From Mesorhizobium sp. NZP2077 (lineage in GTDB: Bacteria; Pseudomonadota; Alphaproteobacteria; Rhizobiales; Rhizobiaceae): a DNA stretch of 64,000 nucleotides. The DNA lies in NCBI RefSeq assembly GCF_013170805.1, contig NZ_CP051293.1, positions 558,001 through 622,000 of the forward strand, written 5' to 3'. Below the pieces are notes generated by a model. It worked only from the letters and a program-made list of their open reading frames with translations. It was not told the origin of the DNA and did not search any database. Made by a program: the position numbers and the translations under genes. Positions 1 to 9,367 of the stretch are shown here, piece after piece (the first letter of the stretch is position 1; the number at the start of each line of letters is the position of its first letter).

Positions 1-564
1 CAATTGCCGCCGATGGAATGCCCGCAGCACAAGGTGGTCTCCTTGACCGGCAACATTTCGCCTGATGGTTCGGCCGCCTTCTACAACGTCATCTTCACCA
101 TGGCCGACCGGGTCAAGGCGCGCTCCTTCCCGATGCCGCTGCCGGTCATCGCCTCGTCGCCGGAGGAGCGCGAGATGCTGCTCAACCAGCCGATGATCCA
201 GCCGACGCTGGCGCTGGCGGCGGAGGCCGACGTCACCTTCATCGGCATTGGCGATCTCGGTCCCAGGGCACCGCTCTACGAGGATGGCTTCATTTCCGAA
301 AGCGAGTTGAAGGCGCTGCAGAAGGCTGGCGGCGTCGCCGAAATCGTCGGCTGGGTGTTCGACAGGGAAGGCCGCATGATCGAGGGGATCACCAACGACC
401 GGGTGTCATCGGCGTCGTTGCCGTCACGCGAAAAATCACTTGTCATTGCGCTCGCCATGGGCGAGCGCAAGCTGCCGGGTATCCTGGCTGCGGCCAACCG
501 GCGGCTGATCAACGGGCTCATCACCGATGAGCGGACGGCCGCGGCCCTTTTGGCCGCCATCTGA
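1..564 (+). CDS. SorC/DeoR-type sugar-binding transcriptional regulator, C-terminal part
   Basis: The reading frame is open at the left edge, so the N-terminal helix-turn-helix half lies outside the window. The 187 visible codons look like the C-terminal effector-binding domain of SorC-family regulators, which bind a phosphorylated sugar or polyol. Visible parts are the stretch ADVTFIGIGDLG (about residues 76-87 of the visible part), a glycine-rich strand with GWVFDREG, and a terminal region ending in LITDERTAAALLAAI. In Rhodobacter-type sorbitol/mannitol loci such a regulator sits beside the transport operon, so it may control the operon that begins at 2055. That link is inferred from position only. 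Confidence 0.75.
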   Translation, partial: QLPPMECPQHKVVSLTGNISPDGSAAFYNVIFTMADRVKARSFPMPLPVIASSPEEREMLLNQPMIQPTLALAAEADVTFIGIGDLGPRAPLYEDGFISESELKALQKAGGVAEIVGWVFDREGRMIEGITNDRVSSASLPSREKSLVIALAMGERKLPGILAAANRRLINGLITDERTAAALLAAI

Positions 565-628
565 CCGGCGCCGCTGCGCTTGCGAGCCGTCACGGTACCG
601 CAACTGCTTTTCGATAAAGCCAACAATC

Positions 629-814
629 CTATCTATGCCTGCCAAAGGGGTCGTTGCCATCGAGGAAACCGACGTCGCGCTGCAAATGCGGCGACAGGTC
701 CCTGATGTCGAGATGCGCCTTTTTTCTGGTCGCGAACCAGCCGAATCCGTCAGTGAGCCACGAAATCCAGCGGTGATCGGGAGCGGGAGTGCATTTTTGT
801 TGCGCCATGGTCAT
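629..814 (-). CDS. DUF1127 domain small protein
   Basis: A 61-residue basic protein. Its C-terminal half has the DUF1127 pattern: an Arg/Lys-rich helix followed by LSPHLQRDVGFLDGNDP, matching the family core L-x3-L-x-RD-[IV]-G. DUF1127 proteins are common in multiple copies in rhizobia; some bind RNA or influence phosphate and carbon metabolism. Two starts are possible, ATG at 814 or ATG at 808. The first has an AAGG element about nine bases upstream. It is transcribed divergently from the LysR gene at 925. No function can be assigned to this copy. Confidence 0.6.
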   Translation of the reverse strand: MTMAQQKCTPAPDHRWISWLTDGFGWFATRKKAHLDIRDLSPHLQRDVGFLDGNDPFGRHR

Positions 815-910
815 GATCGTGAACCTTCGCTATCCTGAACCCGAATGACGGGCTGACACTGAATGTCGGTCTTGCCGGGCAGCTTTGCCAATCGAACGTC
901 GATAAGGACC

Positions 911-927
911 CATAAGGAGGCCTTATG
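911..927 (+). promoter_or_regulatory. Perfect inverted repeat covering the LysR ribosome binding site and start codon
   Basis: CATAAGG-AGG-CCTTATG is a seven-base perfect inverted repeat with a three-base centre. It contains the Shine-Dalgarno sequence AAGGAGG (914-920) and ends with the ATG start codon (925-927). In RNA it could hide the ribosome binding site; in DNA it could be an autoregulatory operator. Both readings are inference. Confidence 0.45.
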
Positions 928-1830
928 CCCGATCTGAGCTCGCCACAGCTTTCGCAACTCCCGCCGCTGCAGGCGATTCGGGTGTTCGAAGCGGTGGCGC
1001 GGCAGCTTTCCTTCACCAAGGCCGCCGTGGAACTCGGCATGACACAAGCTGCGGTCAGCTATCAGATCAAGGTGCTGGAGGAGCGCGTCGGTTCACCGCT
1101 GTTCCTGCGCCGGCCGCGGCAGATCGAGTTGACCGAAGCCGGACAGCGCCTCGCGCCCGCCGTCAGCGAGGCCTTTGCCATTCTTGGCCAGGCCTATGCC
1201 GCGGCGCGCGGCGGCGCGGACGGGCTGTTGTGCGTCACCACGGTACTCACCTTTGCCTCGAACTGGCTGGCGCATCATCTGGGCTCGTTCCAGATGGCTC
1301 ATCCCGCGCTTGCCGTGCGGTTGGAGACGTCGAGCCGGCTGACGGATTTCGCCCGCGAGGATATCGACCTCGCCATCCGCTCGGGCGGCGGCAAATGGCC
1401 GGGCCTGGAAGCCCACAAGCTGCTCGACGCCGATTTCACGCCGATGCTGAGCCCGAAGCTGGCGGCAAGCATCGGCGGCGTCAAGGAGCCGGCCGACCTG
1501 TTGCGGCTGCCGATCCTCGATCCGGGCGACGTCTGGTGGACGCAATGGTTCGAGACGGCAGGTGTGCACGCGCACGACCTTGCCACGCGGCCCGGCAGCA
1601 GCATGGGCGCGCAGGCCTACGAGGCCAATGCGGCCATTGCCGGTCACGGCGTGGCGATCCTGACCAGGGCGCTGTTCAAGGCGGAGCTCGCCGAAGGTCG
1701 CCTGATCCAACCGTTCGACCTGGTCGGCGACGACGGCCATGCCTACTGGCTGGTCTATCCCGAAGCGCGCCGCAACGTGCCGAAGATCCGCGCCTTCCGC
1801 GACTGGCTGCTGGCCGAGATCGCCTGCTGA
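925..1830 (+). CDS. LysR-family transcriptional regulator, GcvA-like
   Basis: 301 residues, normal for the family. The N-terminal winged helix-turn-helix (about residues 10-70) contains FTKAAVELGMTQAAVSYQIKVLEE, typical of GcvA-like LysR proteins, and the rest is the periplasmic-binding-like effector domain. The ATG at 925 is preceded by a consensus AGGAGG at 915-920. It lies alone between the divergent DUF1127 gene and the sorbitol/mannitol operon downstream on the same strand, with about 220 bases between its stop and smoE. Its target cannot be read from the sequence; an inverted repeat over its start suggests autoregulation. Confidence 0.9.
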   Translation: MPDLSSPQLSQLPPLQAIRVFEAVARQLSFTKAAVELGMTQAAVSYQIKVLEERVGSPLFLRRPRQIELTEAGQRLAPAVSEAFAILGQAYAAARGGADGLLCVTTVLTFASNWLAHHLGSFQMAHPALAVRLETSSRLTDFAREDIDLAIRSGGGKWPGLEAHKLLDADFTPMLSPKLAASIGGVKEPADLLRLPILDPGDVWWTQWFETAGVHAHDLATRPGSSMGAQAYEANAAIAGHGVAILTRALFKAELAEGRLIQPFDLVGDDGHAYWLVYPEARRNVPKIRAFRDWLLAEIAC

Positions 1831-1978
1831 CAGGCGCAGCGCAGCCGCTTCAGGCCTCCATGTCTTCCTGTCCCGTCGCCTGAAATTCGGCACGGGGGCG
1901 CGGCTTGCCGCCCCGAGTTTTCGTGAGTCCCTCGCGCGCCGGGAAGACCGAGTGCTGCACTGCAGCATCGAATCCGGC

Positions 1979-2008
1979 TTGACATAATTCACGCCAGGTG
2001 AGTAATTG
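1979..2008 (+). promoter_or_regulatory. Candidate sigma70-like promoter for the polyol operon
   Basis: TTGACA at 1979-1984 and TAATTG at 2003-2008 are separated by 18 bases, about 45 bases upstream of the smoE start. The -35 matches consensus; the -10 is weak. No other feature was seen in 1831-2042. Confidence 0.35.
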
Positions 2009-2054
2009 CTCAAAGCCAAGGCAAATGCTCATCTTGGTTCATGGGAGGAATTTG

Positions 2055-3365
2055 ATGAAACTGCGCACGCTCACCCTGGGCTTGTTGTCGGCCAGCGCTC
2101 TCGCTTTCGCCGCACATGCCGAATCCATCACCATCGCCACCGTCAACAATGGCGATATGGTCCGCATGCAGAAGCTGACGGAAGACTTCACCAAGGCTAA
2201 CCCCGACATCAAGCTCAACTGGGTTACACTTGAAGAGAACGTGCTGCGCGAGCGCGTCACCACCGACATCGCCACCAAGGGTGGCCAGTACGACGTGATG
2301 ACCATCGGCACCTACGAGGTTCCGATCTGGGCCAAGCAGAGCTGGCTGTTGCCACTCGATAAGCTCGGCGACGACTATGACGCCAAGGACATCATCCCGG
2401 CCATCGCCGGCGGTCTTTCGGTCGACGGCAAGCTCTATGCCGCGCCCTTCTACGGCGAAAGCTCCTTCGTCATGTACCGCAAGGATTTGATGGAGAAGGC
2501 AGGGCTGAAGATGCCCGACGCGCCGACCTGGGACTTCATCAAGCAGGCCGCCGACAAGATGACCGACCGCGCCAATGGCGTGAACGGCGTGTGCCTGCGC
2601 GGCAAGGCCGGCTGGGGCGAGAACATGGCCTTCCTGACCGCCATGTCCAACTCCTTCGGCGCCCGCTGGTTCGACGAGAACTGGAAGCCGCAGTTCGACC
2701 AGCCGGAATGGAAGAAGACGCTGCAGTTCTATGTCGACATGATGAAGGCCGACGGTCCGGAGGGCGCGTCGTCCAACGGCTTCAACGAAAACCTGGCGCT
2801 GTTCCAGCAGGGCAAGTGCGGCATGTGGATCGACGCCACCGTCGCGGCGTCCTTCGTTTCGGATCCGAAGAACTCGACCGTCGCCGACAAGGTCGGTTAT
2901 GCGCTAGCGCCTGACAACGGACTCGGCAAGCGCGGCAACTGGCTGTGGGCATGGTCGCTGGCCATTCCGGCCGGTACGCAGAAGGCTGACGCCGCCGAGA
3001 AGTTTGTTTCGTGGGCGACGAGCAAGCACTATGCCGAACTCGTCGCTTCGAAGGAAGGCTGGGCCAACGTTCCTCCGGGCACGCGCTCCTCGCTATACGC
3101 CAATGCGGAGTACCAGAAGGCGGCTCCGTTCGCCAAGATGACGCTGGACTCCATCAACGCCGCCGACCCGACGCACCCGACCGTCAAGCCGGTGCCTTAT
3201 GTCGGTGTGCAGTTCGTCGCCATCCCTGAGTTCCAGGGCCTTGGCACCACTGTTGGCCAGCTCTTCTCGGCGGCTCTTGCCGGCCAGTCGAGCGTCGACG
3301 ACGCACTGAAGCAGGCCCAGGACGCCGCCACCGCGACGATGACCGAAGGCGGTTATATCAAGTAA
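2055..3365 (+). CDS. smoE: Polyol (sorbitol/mannitol) ABC transporter substrate-binding protein
   Basis: 436 residues with a clear Sec signal peptide (MKLRTLTLGLLSASALAFAA, cleaved near AHA-ES) followed by a family-1 extracellular solute-binding domain. It should be periplasmic and deliver polyols to the SmoFG permease. The ATG at 2055 was chosen because GGGAGGA lies at 2043-2049 and it places the signal peptide at the N-terminus; the frame is open further upstream to 1998. It is the first gene of an operon smoE-F-G-K-S-mtlK. The name rests on resemblance to the Rhodobacter sorbitol/mannitol system and the dehydrogenases in the operon; the exact ligand is unproven. Confidence 0.88.
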   Translation: MKLRTLTLGLLSASALAFAAHAESITIATVNNGDMVRMQKLTEDFTKANPDIKLNWVTLEENVLRERVTTDIATKGGQYDVMTIGTYEVPIWAKQSWLLPLDKLGDDYDAKDIIPAIAGGLSVDGKLYAAPFYGESSFVMYRKDLMEKAGLKMPDAPTWDFIKQAADKMTDRANGVNGVCLRGKAGWGENMAFLTAMSNSFGARWFDENWKPQFDQPEWKKTLQFYVDMMKADGPEGASSNGFNENLALFQQGKCGMWIDATVAASFVSDPKNSTVADKVGYALAPDNGLGKRGNWLWAWSLAIPAGTQKADAAEKFVSWATSKHYAELVASKEGWANVPPGTRSSLYANAEYQKAAPFAKMTLDSINAADPTHPTVKPVPYVGVQFVAIPEFQGLGTTVGQLFSAALAGQSSVDDALKQAQDAATATMTEGGYIK

Positions 3366-3408
3366 GGCTCCTCCCGGTGCCGAAGCCGGTCGCGTAGCAT
3401 GACCGGCA

Positions 3409-3440
3409 ATGGCCGCCCGAGTCCCAGTTCGGGCGGCCAT
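3409..3440 (+). terminator. Strong hairpin between smoE and smoF
   Basis: A perfect 12-base-pair stem, ATGGCCGCCCGA pairing with TCGGGCGGCCAT, encloses an eight-base loop. It lies 44 bases past the smoE stop and about 65 before smoF. No T-run follows, so it more likely protects the smoE messenger from 3' decay or attenuates transcription partly than ends it, giving more binding protein than permease. Function is inferred. Confidence 0.7.
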
Positions 3441-3504
3441 CTTCACAATCCTGGAAAATCTGGCACAACTCTAAAAATCTAGCTGAACTTGGAGGGTGAC
3501 CGTC

Positions 3505-4377
3505 ATGGCTACTCAGCAGACCCGTTCGCTTGCCCGTTTCATGATGGCGCCATCCGTTGTGCTGCTGTTCGTCTGGATGATCGTGCCGCTGGTCATCACC
3601 ATCTGGTTCTCCTTCCAGCAGTACAATCCGCTCAATCCGATCCGCGACGGGTTTGTCGGTTTCTCCAACTACGCGCTGTTTTATTCCAACCCCGCCTTCC
3701 TGCAATCGATCCTCAACACGCTCACGCTGGTGGTCAGCGTGCTTCTGATCACGGTGATCGGCGGCATCCTGCTGGCGCTGCTGATCGACCAGCCGATGTG
3801 GGGACAGGGGATCGTGCGCATCCTCGTCATTTCACCGTTCTTCGTCATGCCGCCGGTGGCCGCATTGGTCTGGAAGAACATGATCATGCACCCGCAATAC
3901 GGGGTGTTCGCCGATATAGCGCGCTTCTTCGGGGCGCAACCGATCGATTGGTTCGGGCAGCATCCGATGACCGCGATCATCATCATCGTCGCCTGGCAGT
4001 GGCTGCCTTTCGCGACGCTGATCTTGTTGACCGCGCTGCAATCGCTCGACGGCGAGCAGAAGGAAGCCGCGGAAATGGACGGCGCCGGCTTTGTCAGCCG
4101 CTTCATCCATCTGACGCTGCCGCACATGTCGCGCGCCATCACCGTGGTCATCCTGATCCAGACGATCTTCCTGCTCTCGGTCTATGCCGAGATCCTCGTC
4201 ACCACCAATGGCGGCCCCGGCTACGCCTCCACCAACCTGCCCTTCCTCGTCTACCAGAAGGCGCTGCTGGAGTTCAAAATCGGTCAGGCATCCGCGGGCG
4301 GTGTGATCGCCGTCATTCTCGCCAACATCGTCGCCTTCTTCGCCATGCGCGCGGTCGGCAAGAACCTCGACAAATAA
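3505..4377 (+). CDS. smoF: Polyol ABC transporter permease 1
   Basis: 290 residues with about six transmembrane helices, a binding-protein-dependent inner-membrane permease of the MalF type. The EAA loop (EKEAAEMDGAGFVSRFIHLTLP, about residues 186-207, which docks to the ATPase) is intact. The ATG at 3505 has GGAGGG at 3491-3496; a GTG nine bases earlier is in frame but overlaps that ribosome binding site. It is separated by 11 bases from smoG and forms the channel with it. Confidence 0.9.
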   Translation: MATQQTRSLARFMMAPSVVLLFVWMIVPLVITIWFSFQQYNPLNPIRDGFVGFSNYALFYSNPAFLQSILNTLTLVVSVLLITVIGGILLALLIDQPMWGQGIVRILVISPFFVMPPVAALVWKNMIMHPQYGVFADIARFFGAQPIDWFGQHPMTAIIIIVAWQWLPFATLILLTALQSLDGEQKEAAEMDGAGFVSRFIHLTLPHMSRAITVVILIQTIFLLSVYAEILVTTNGGPGYASTNLPFLVYQKALLEFKIGQASAGGVIAVILANIVAFFAMRAVGKNLDK

Positions 4378-4388
4378 GGGAGGACAAG

Positions 4389-5213
4389 ATGGCCCGTGCA
4401 GTCACCACCCAGCACAAGACGATCGCGACGGCTGCGGCCTGGATCGTCGCGCTGCTGATCTTCTTCCCGATTCTCTATACGATCATCACCTCGTTCAAGT
4501 CGGAGCAGGAGGCGATCCAGGGCTTCAACCTGATCCCGTCGGGAACATTCGAGAGTTACACCGAGGTTCAGGCGCAGAGCGGCTACTTCAAGTTCTTCTT
4601 CAATTCAGTGCTGCTCTCGGTCGGCTCGACCATCCTGGCCCTGCTCGTCGCCATACCGGCGGCATGGTCGATGGCATTCTCGCCGACCAAGCGGACCAAG
4701 GATATTTTGATGTGGATGCTGTCCACCAAGATGATGCCGGCGGTCGCGGTGCTGTTCCCGATCTACCTGATCTTCCGCAATCTCGGACTGCTCGATAGCC
4801 GCATCGGCCTAATGGTCATGCTGATGCTGATCAACCTGCCGATCGTGGTGTGGATGCTCTACACCTACTTCCGCGAAATCCCCGGCGAGATCCTGGAAGC
4901 GGCGCGCATGGACGGCGCCTCGCTGTGGAATGAGATCATCTATGTGCTGACCCCGATGGCGGTGCCAGGCATTGCCTCGACCATGCTCTTGAACATCATC
5001 CTGGCCTGGAACGAGGCGTTCTGGACCATCCGTTTGACCACCACGGATGCTGCTCCGCTGACCGCCTTCATCAGTTCCTTCTCCAGCCCGCAAGGCCTGT
5101 TCTGGGCCAAGCTTTCGGCAGCCTCGACCTTGGCGATCGCGCCGATCCTGATCATGGGCTGGTTCAGCCAGAAGCAGCTGGTGCGCGGCCTGACCTTCGG
5201 CGCCGTGAAATAA
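4389..5213 (+). CDS. smoG: Polyol ABC transporter permease 2
   Basis: 274 residues with about six membrane spans, a MalG-type permease. The EAA motif is visible as EAARMDGASLWNEIIYVLTP (about residues 169-188). The start ATG at 4389 follows GGGAGGA in the short gap after smoF. Together with SmoF it should form the membrane channel powered by SmoK. The same frame stays open far upstream through smoF, but that is the ordinary high-GC open-frame effect and not a fusion. Confidence 0.9.
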   Translation: MARAVTTQHKTIATAAAWIVALLIFFPILYTIITSFKSEQEAIQGFNLIPSGTFESYTEVQAQSGYFKFFFNSVLLSVGSTILALLVAIPAAWSMAFSPTKRTKDILMWMLSTKMMPAVAVLFPIYLIFRNLGLLDSRIGLMVMLMLINLPIVVWMLYTYFREIPGEILEAARMDGASLWNEIIYVLTPMAVPGIASTMLLNIILAWNEAFWTIRLTTTDAAPLTAFISSFSSPQGLFWAKLSAASTLAIAPILIMGWFSQKQLVRGLTFGAVK

Positions 5214-5263
5214 GACCGCCGCACGCAACGAACGACGGACAATAACCCCTCGGGGAGGAAACC

Positions 5264-6262
<999 letters not shown>

Positions 6263-6264
6263 GC

Positions 6265-7035
6265 ATGCGCCTGGCCGGCAAATCGGCGCTGATCACGGGT
6301 TCGGCCCGTGGCATCGGCAAAGCGTTTGCCGAGGCCTATGCGCGCGAGGGTGCCACCGTCGCCATTGCCGACATCAATCTCGGGGCTGCCGAAAACACGG
6401 CCGCCGAGATCGGCAGCAGCGCCTATGCCGTCAAACTCGATGTCACCGATCAGGCCTCCATCGACGCCGCTGTGAAGGCGGTGGAGAGCAGGGCCGGCGG
6501 CCTCGACATCTTGATCAACAATGCCGCCTTGTTCGACCTCGCGCCGATCGTCGAGATCTCGCGGGCAAGTTACGAAAAACTGTTCTCCGTCAATGTCGCC
6601 GGCACGCTGTTCATGCTGCAGGCGGCCGCCCGATCGATGATCGCGCGGGGCAAGGGCGGTAGGATCATCAACATTGCAAGCCAGGCCGGACGGCGTGGTG
6701 AGCCGCTGGTGGCTGTGTACTGCGCCACCAAGGCCGCGGTCATTTCGCTGACCCAGTCGGCGGGGCTCGACCTGATCAAGCACCGCATCAACGTCAACGG
6801 TATCGCACCCGGTGTCGTCGACAGCGACATGTGGGACGAGGTCGATTCGCTGTTCGCCAAATACGAGAACCGGCCGAAGGGCGAGAAGAAGAGACTTGTT
6901 GGCGAAGGGGTACCTTACGGCCGGATGGGGAAACCCGAGGACCTCGCCGGCATGGCGGTGTTTCTGGCCAGCGCTGACGCCGAATACATCGTCGCCCAGA
7001 CCTACAATGTCGATGGCGGCCAGTGGATGAGTTGA
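6265..7035 (+). CDS. smoS: Sorbitol (L-iditol 2-) dehydrogenase, short-chain dehydrogenase family
   Basis: 256-residue SDR enzyme oxidising a polyol such as sorbitol to the ketose (D-fructose) with NAD. The cofactor motif TGSARGIG is at residues 11-18, Asp36 fits NAD preference, and the catalytic Ser139, Tyr152 and Lys156 (YCATK) are present. The N-terminus MRLAGKSALITG matches characterised sorbitol dehydrogenases of this type, so ATG 6265 is preferred; a GTG at 6259 overlaps the smoK stop. Galactitol or ribitol could also be substrates. Confidence 0.88.
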   Translation: MRLAGKSALITGSARGIGKAFAEAYAREGATVAIADINLGAAENTAAEIGSSAYAVKLDVTDQASIDAAVKAVESRAGGLDILINNAALFDLAPIVEISRASYEKLFSVNVAGTLFMLQAAARSMIARGKGGRIINIASQAGRRGEPLVAVYCATKAAVISLTQSAGLDLIKHRINVNGIAPGVVDSDMWDEVDSLFAKYENRPKGEKKRLVGEGVPYGRMGKPEDLAGMAVFLASADAEYIVAQTYNVDGGQWMS

Positions 7036-7085
7036 GGGGGGCCGGCCTCTTCTCGTCCCTCCGCGAGAGGCAGAGGCCAACATCA

Positions 7086-7176
7086 GAGGCCGTATCGGCC
7101 TCGCAAGGCATGTGCCGTCCCTTACCCTCTCCCACGAGGACGGGGAGAGGCGGAGTAACGAGGCCGAAGCTCGGCC
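7086..7176 (+). repeat. Hairpin cluster between smoS and mtlK
   Basis: Three successive inverted repeats: GAGGCCG-TAT-CGGCCTC (7086-7102), CCTCTCCC/GGGAGAGG around CACGAGGAC (7126-7150), and GGCCGA-AGC-TCGGCC (7162-7176). The middle one shares the C-run/CACGAGG/G-run core with repeats at 30782 and 33939, so it belongs to a dispersed family of GC-rich intergenic palindromes. It lies inside the operon just before the mtlK ribosome binding site. Confidence 0.6.
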
Positions 7177-7189
7177 AAAGGGTAAACAG

Positions 7190-8668
7190 ATGACCGTGAA
7201 ACTCTCTTCCGCCACGCTCGCCAACCTCCCCGCCAAGGTTGCCGGTCCGAAATACGACCGTGCCAGGCTGAAGGCCGGCATCGTGCATTTTGGTGTCGGC
7301 AACTTCCATCGCTCGCACCAGGCGGTCTATCTCGACGATCTGTTCAATGCGGGCATCGGCCATGACTGGGCGCTGGTCGGCGCCGGCGTGTTCGAGGGCG
7401 AGAAGATCGGCCGCGGCAAGCTGGAAGAGCAGGACTGGCTGACCACGGTGGTCGAGCAGGATGACGGCCATATGAGCGCCCGAGTCACCGGCGCGATGAT
7501 CGACTTCCTGATGCCGGGCGATGCGGCCGGCATCATCGAACGCCTGGCCGACCCGGCGATCAAGATCGTCTCATTGACCATCACTGAAGGCGGCTACTTC
7601 ATCGACCCGGCGTCGGGCGTCTTCAACCCGGCTCATCCCGACATCGTCGCCGACACCCAGCCGGGCGCCACCCCGAAGACGGTGTTCGGCCTCATCCTGG
7701 CCGGGCTGGTGCGCCGGCGCGACGAGGGCACCGTGCCGTTCACCGTGATGTCCTGCGACAACATCCCTCACAACGGTCACGTCACCTCCGACGGCGTCAT
7801 TGGTCTGGCACGGCTGATCGACGAGGATTTGGCGAACTGGATCAGCGAGCATGTCGCCTTCCCGAACGGCATGGTGGATCGCATCACGCCTGCCACCACC
7901 GACCGCGAACGCGGCATCCTGGCCAAGGACTTCGGCATCGAGGACAACTGGCCGGTGTTCTGCGAGCCGTTCCGGCAATGGGTGCTGGAAGACCGTTTCA
8001 CCGATGGCCGTCCGCCGCTGGAAAAGGTCGGCGTGCAGTTCGTCAGGGATGTCGCGCCCTATGAGCTGATGAAGATCCGCATCCTCAATGGCGGCCACGC
8101 CACCATTGCCTATCCGGCCGGACTGATGGATATCCATTTCGTCCATGAGGCGATGCAGGAGCCGCTGGTGCGCGGCTTTCTCGACAAGCTCGAGCATGAC
8201 GAGATCATCCCGACGGTGCCGCCGGTGCCGGACACGGTGCTGGAAGACTATTACCAGCTCATCGAGAAGCGCTTCTCCAATCCCAAGATCGGCGACACCA
8301 TCCGCCGGCTCTGCCTGGACGGCTCCAACCGCCAGCCGAAATTCATCATCCCGACCATCGCCGACCGCTTGAAGTCAGGGAACAGCGTCGCCGGCCTGGC
8401 GCTGGAATCGGCGCTGTGGTGCCGCTACTGCTTCGGCACGACCGACAGCGGCGCTGTCATCGAGCCCAACGACCCGAGCTGGGACCGGCTGCAGGCAACG
8501 GCAATGGCGGCAAAGGACGCTCCGGCCGCCTGGCTCGCGATGGAAGACATCTATGGCGATGTCGGCCGCGCCACGGCGTTTGTCGAGGCCTTCGCCCATG
8601 CGCTCAACGTGCTGTGGGCGAACGGCGCGCGTGCCACGCTGACGCGTTACATCGCCGGCAAGCTCTGA
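7190..8668 (+). CDS. mtlK: Mannitol 2-dehydrogenase family (polyol 2-dehydrogenase)
   Basis: 492 residues, the usual size of long-chain mannitol dehydrogenases, which convert D-mannitol to D-fructose (some also D-arabinitol to D-xylulose) with NAD and without metal. The N-terminal nucleotide-binding part has GVGNFHRSHQAVYLDDL and the family signature with catalytic lysine is at KIRILNGGHATIAYPAG. The ATG at 7190 is used because the upstream open frame crosses a palindromic repeat. It follows smoS, as in the Rhodobacter sorbitol/mannitol locus. Substrate range is inferred from family and context. Confidence 0.9.
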   Translation: MTVKLSSATLANLPAKVAGPKYDRARLKAGIVHFGVGNFHRSHQAVYLDDLFNAGIGHDWALVGAGVFEGEKIGRGKLEEQDWLTTVVEQDDGHMSARVTGAMIDFLMPGDAAGIIERLADPAIKIVSLTITEGGYFIDPASGVFNPAHPDIVADTQPGATPKTVFGLILAGLVRRRDEGTVPFTVMSCDNIPHNGHVTSDGVIGLARLIDEDLANWISEHVAFPNGMVDRITPATTDRERGILAKDFGIEDNWPVFCEPFRQWVLEDRFTDGRPPLEKVGVQFVRDVAPYELMKIRILNGGHATIAYPAGLMDIHFVHEAMQEPLVRGFLDKLEHDEIIPTVPPVPDTVLEDYYQLIEKRFSNPKIGDTIRRLCLDGSNRQPKFIIPTIADRLKSGNSVAGLALESALWCRYCFGTTDSGAVIEPNDPSWDRLQATAMAAKDAPAAWLAMEDIYGDVGRATAFVEAFAHALNVLWANGARATLTRYIAGKL

Positions 8669-8683
8669 GAGCTATCAGCCGTC

Positions 8684-9367
8684 ATGACGCCTGAACTGGT
8701 CATCTTCGACTGCGATGGCGTGCTGGTCGACAGTGAAGCGCTCTCCGTCTCGGCGCTGCTCGGCATGATCGAATTTGCCGGCGGCAGCATCAGTGAGGAC
8801 GCCGCCTACGAGCATTTCCTCGGCAAGAGCATGAAAAGCGTGCGCGAGATCCTCGGCCGCGACTTCGGCCTGGAGATCACCGATCAGCATCTGACCGCCA
8901 TGCGCGTCGACCTGATGCGAAAGTTCCGTGAGGAGCTGAAGCCTATTCCCGGCGTCAAGGAGATGTTGCCGAAGCTCGGCCTGCCGTTATGCGTCGCCTC
9001 CTCGGGCACGCTGGAACGCATCCGCTATGCGCTCGATGTCACCGGCCTGCTGGGGCTGATGGAGCCGCATCTGTTCAGTGCCGCCATGGTCGCAAAGGGA
9101 AAGCCGGCGCCCGACCTTTTCCTCCACGCCGCCGCCACCATGCGGGCGCATCCGCGCAAATGCCTCGTCATCGAGGACAGTCCGGCCGGCGTCGCGGCGG
9201 CGCGCGCGGCAGGCATGCGCGTCTTTGCCTTCACCGGCGGCTCGCATGCCGGCAACCCCGCACTGAAAGCGCGGCTTGCGTCGACCGAACCGGACTTTAT
9301 ATTCGCTGACATGCTGCAATTGCCCGATCTGATTGCAGGCCTGGGAGCGAGAGTTAGAGCATCTTGA
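8684..9367 (+). CDS. HAD-superfamily sugar phosphatase-like hydrolase
   Basis: 227 residues of the HAD subfamily IA (phosphoglycolate/beta-phosphoglucomutase group). The nucleophile motif is VIFDCDGVLVDSEA with Asp9 and Asp11; motif II lies near CVASSGT, motif III near KGKPAPDLF, and motif IV is VIEDSPAG. It begins 15 bases after mtlK and its last codons overlap the next gene by four bases, so it belongs to the polyol operon. It probably dephosphorylates a sugar or sugar-acid phosphate arising as a by-product; YieH-like 6-phosphogluconate phosphatases are the nearest type by sequence pattern. Confidence 0.85.
   Translation: MTPELVIFDCDGVLVDSEALSVSALLGMIEFAGGSISEDAAYEHFLGKSMKSVREILGRDFGLEITDQHLTAMRVDLMRKFREELKPIPGVKEMLPKLGLPLCVASSGTLERIRYALDVTGLLGLMEPHLFSAAMVAKGKPAPDLFLHAAATMRAHPRKCLVIEDSPAGVAAARAAGMRVFAFTGGSHAGNPALKARLASTEPDFIFADMLQLPDLIAGLGARVRAS

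Noticed and set aside
3489..5213. A 574-codon open frame covering smoF and smoG
   Set aside because: It is out of frame with the real smoF protein and becomes smoG only from 4389; the upstream part is an Arg/His-rich high-GC artefact.
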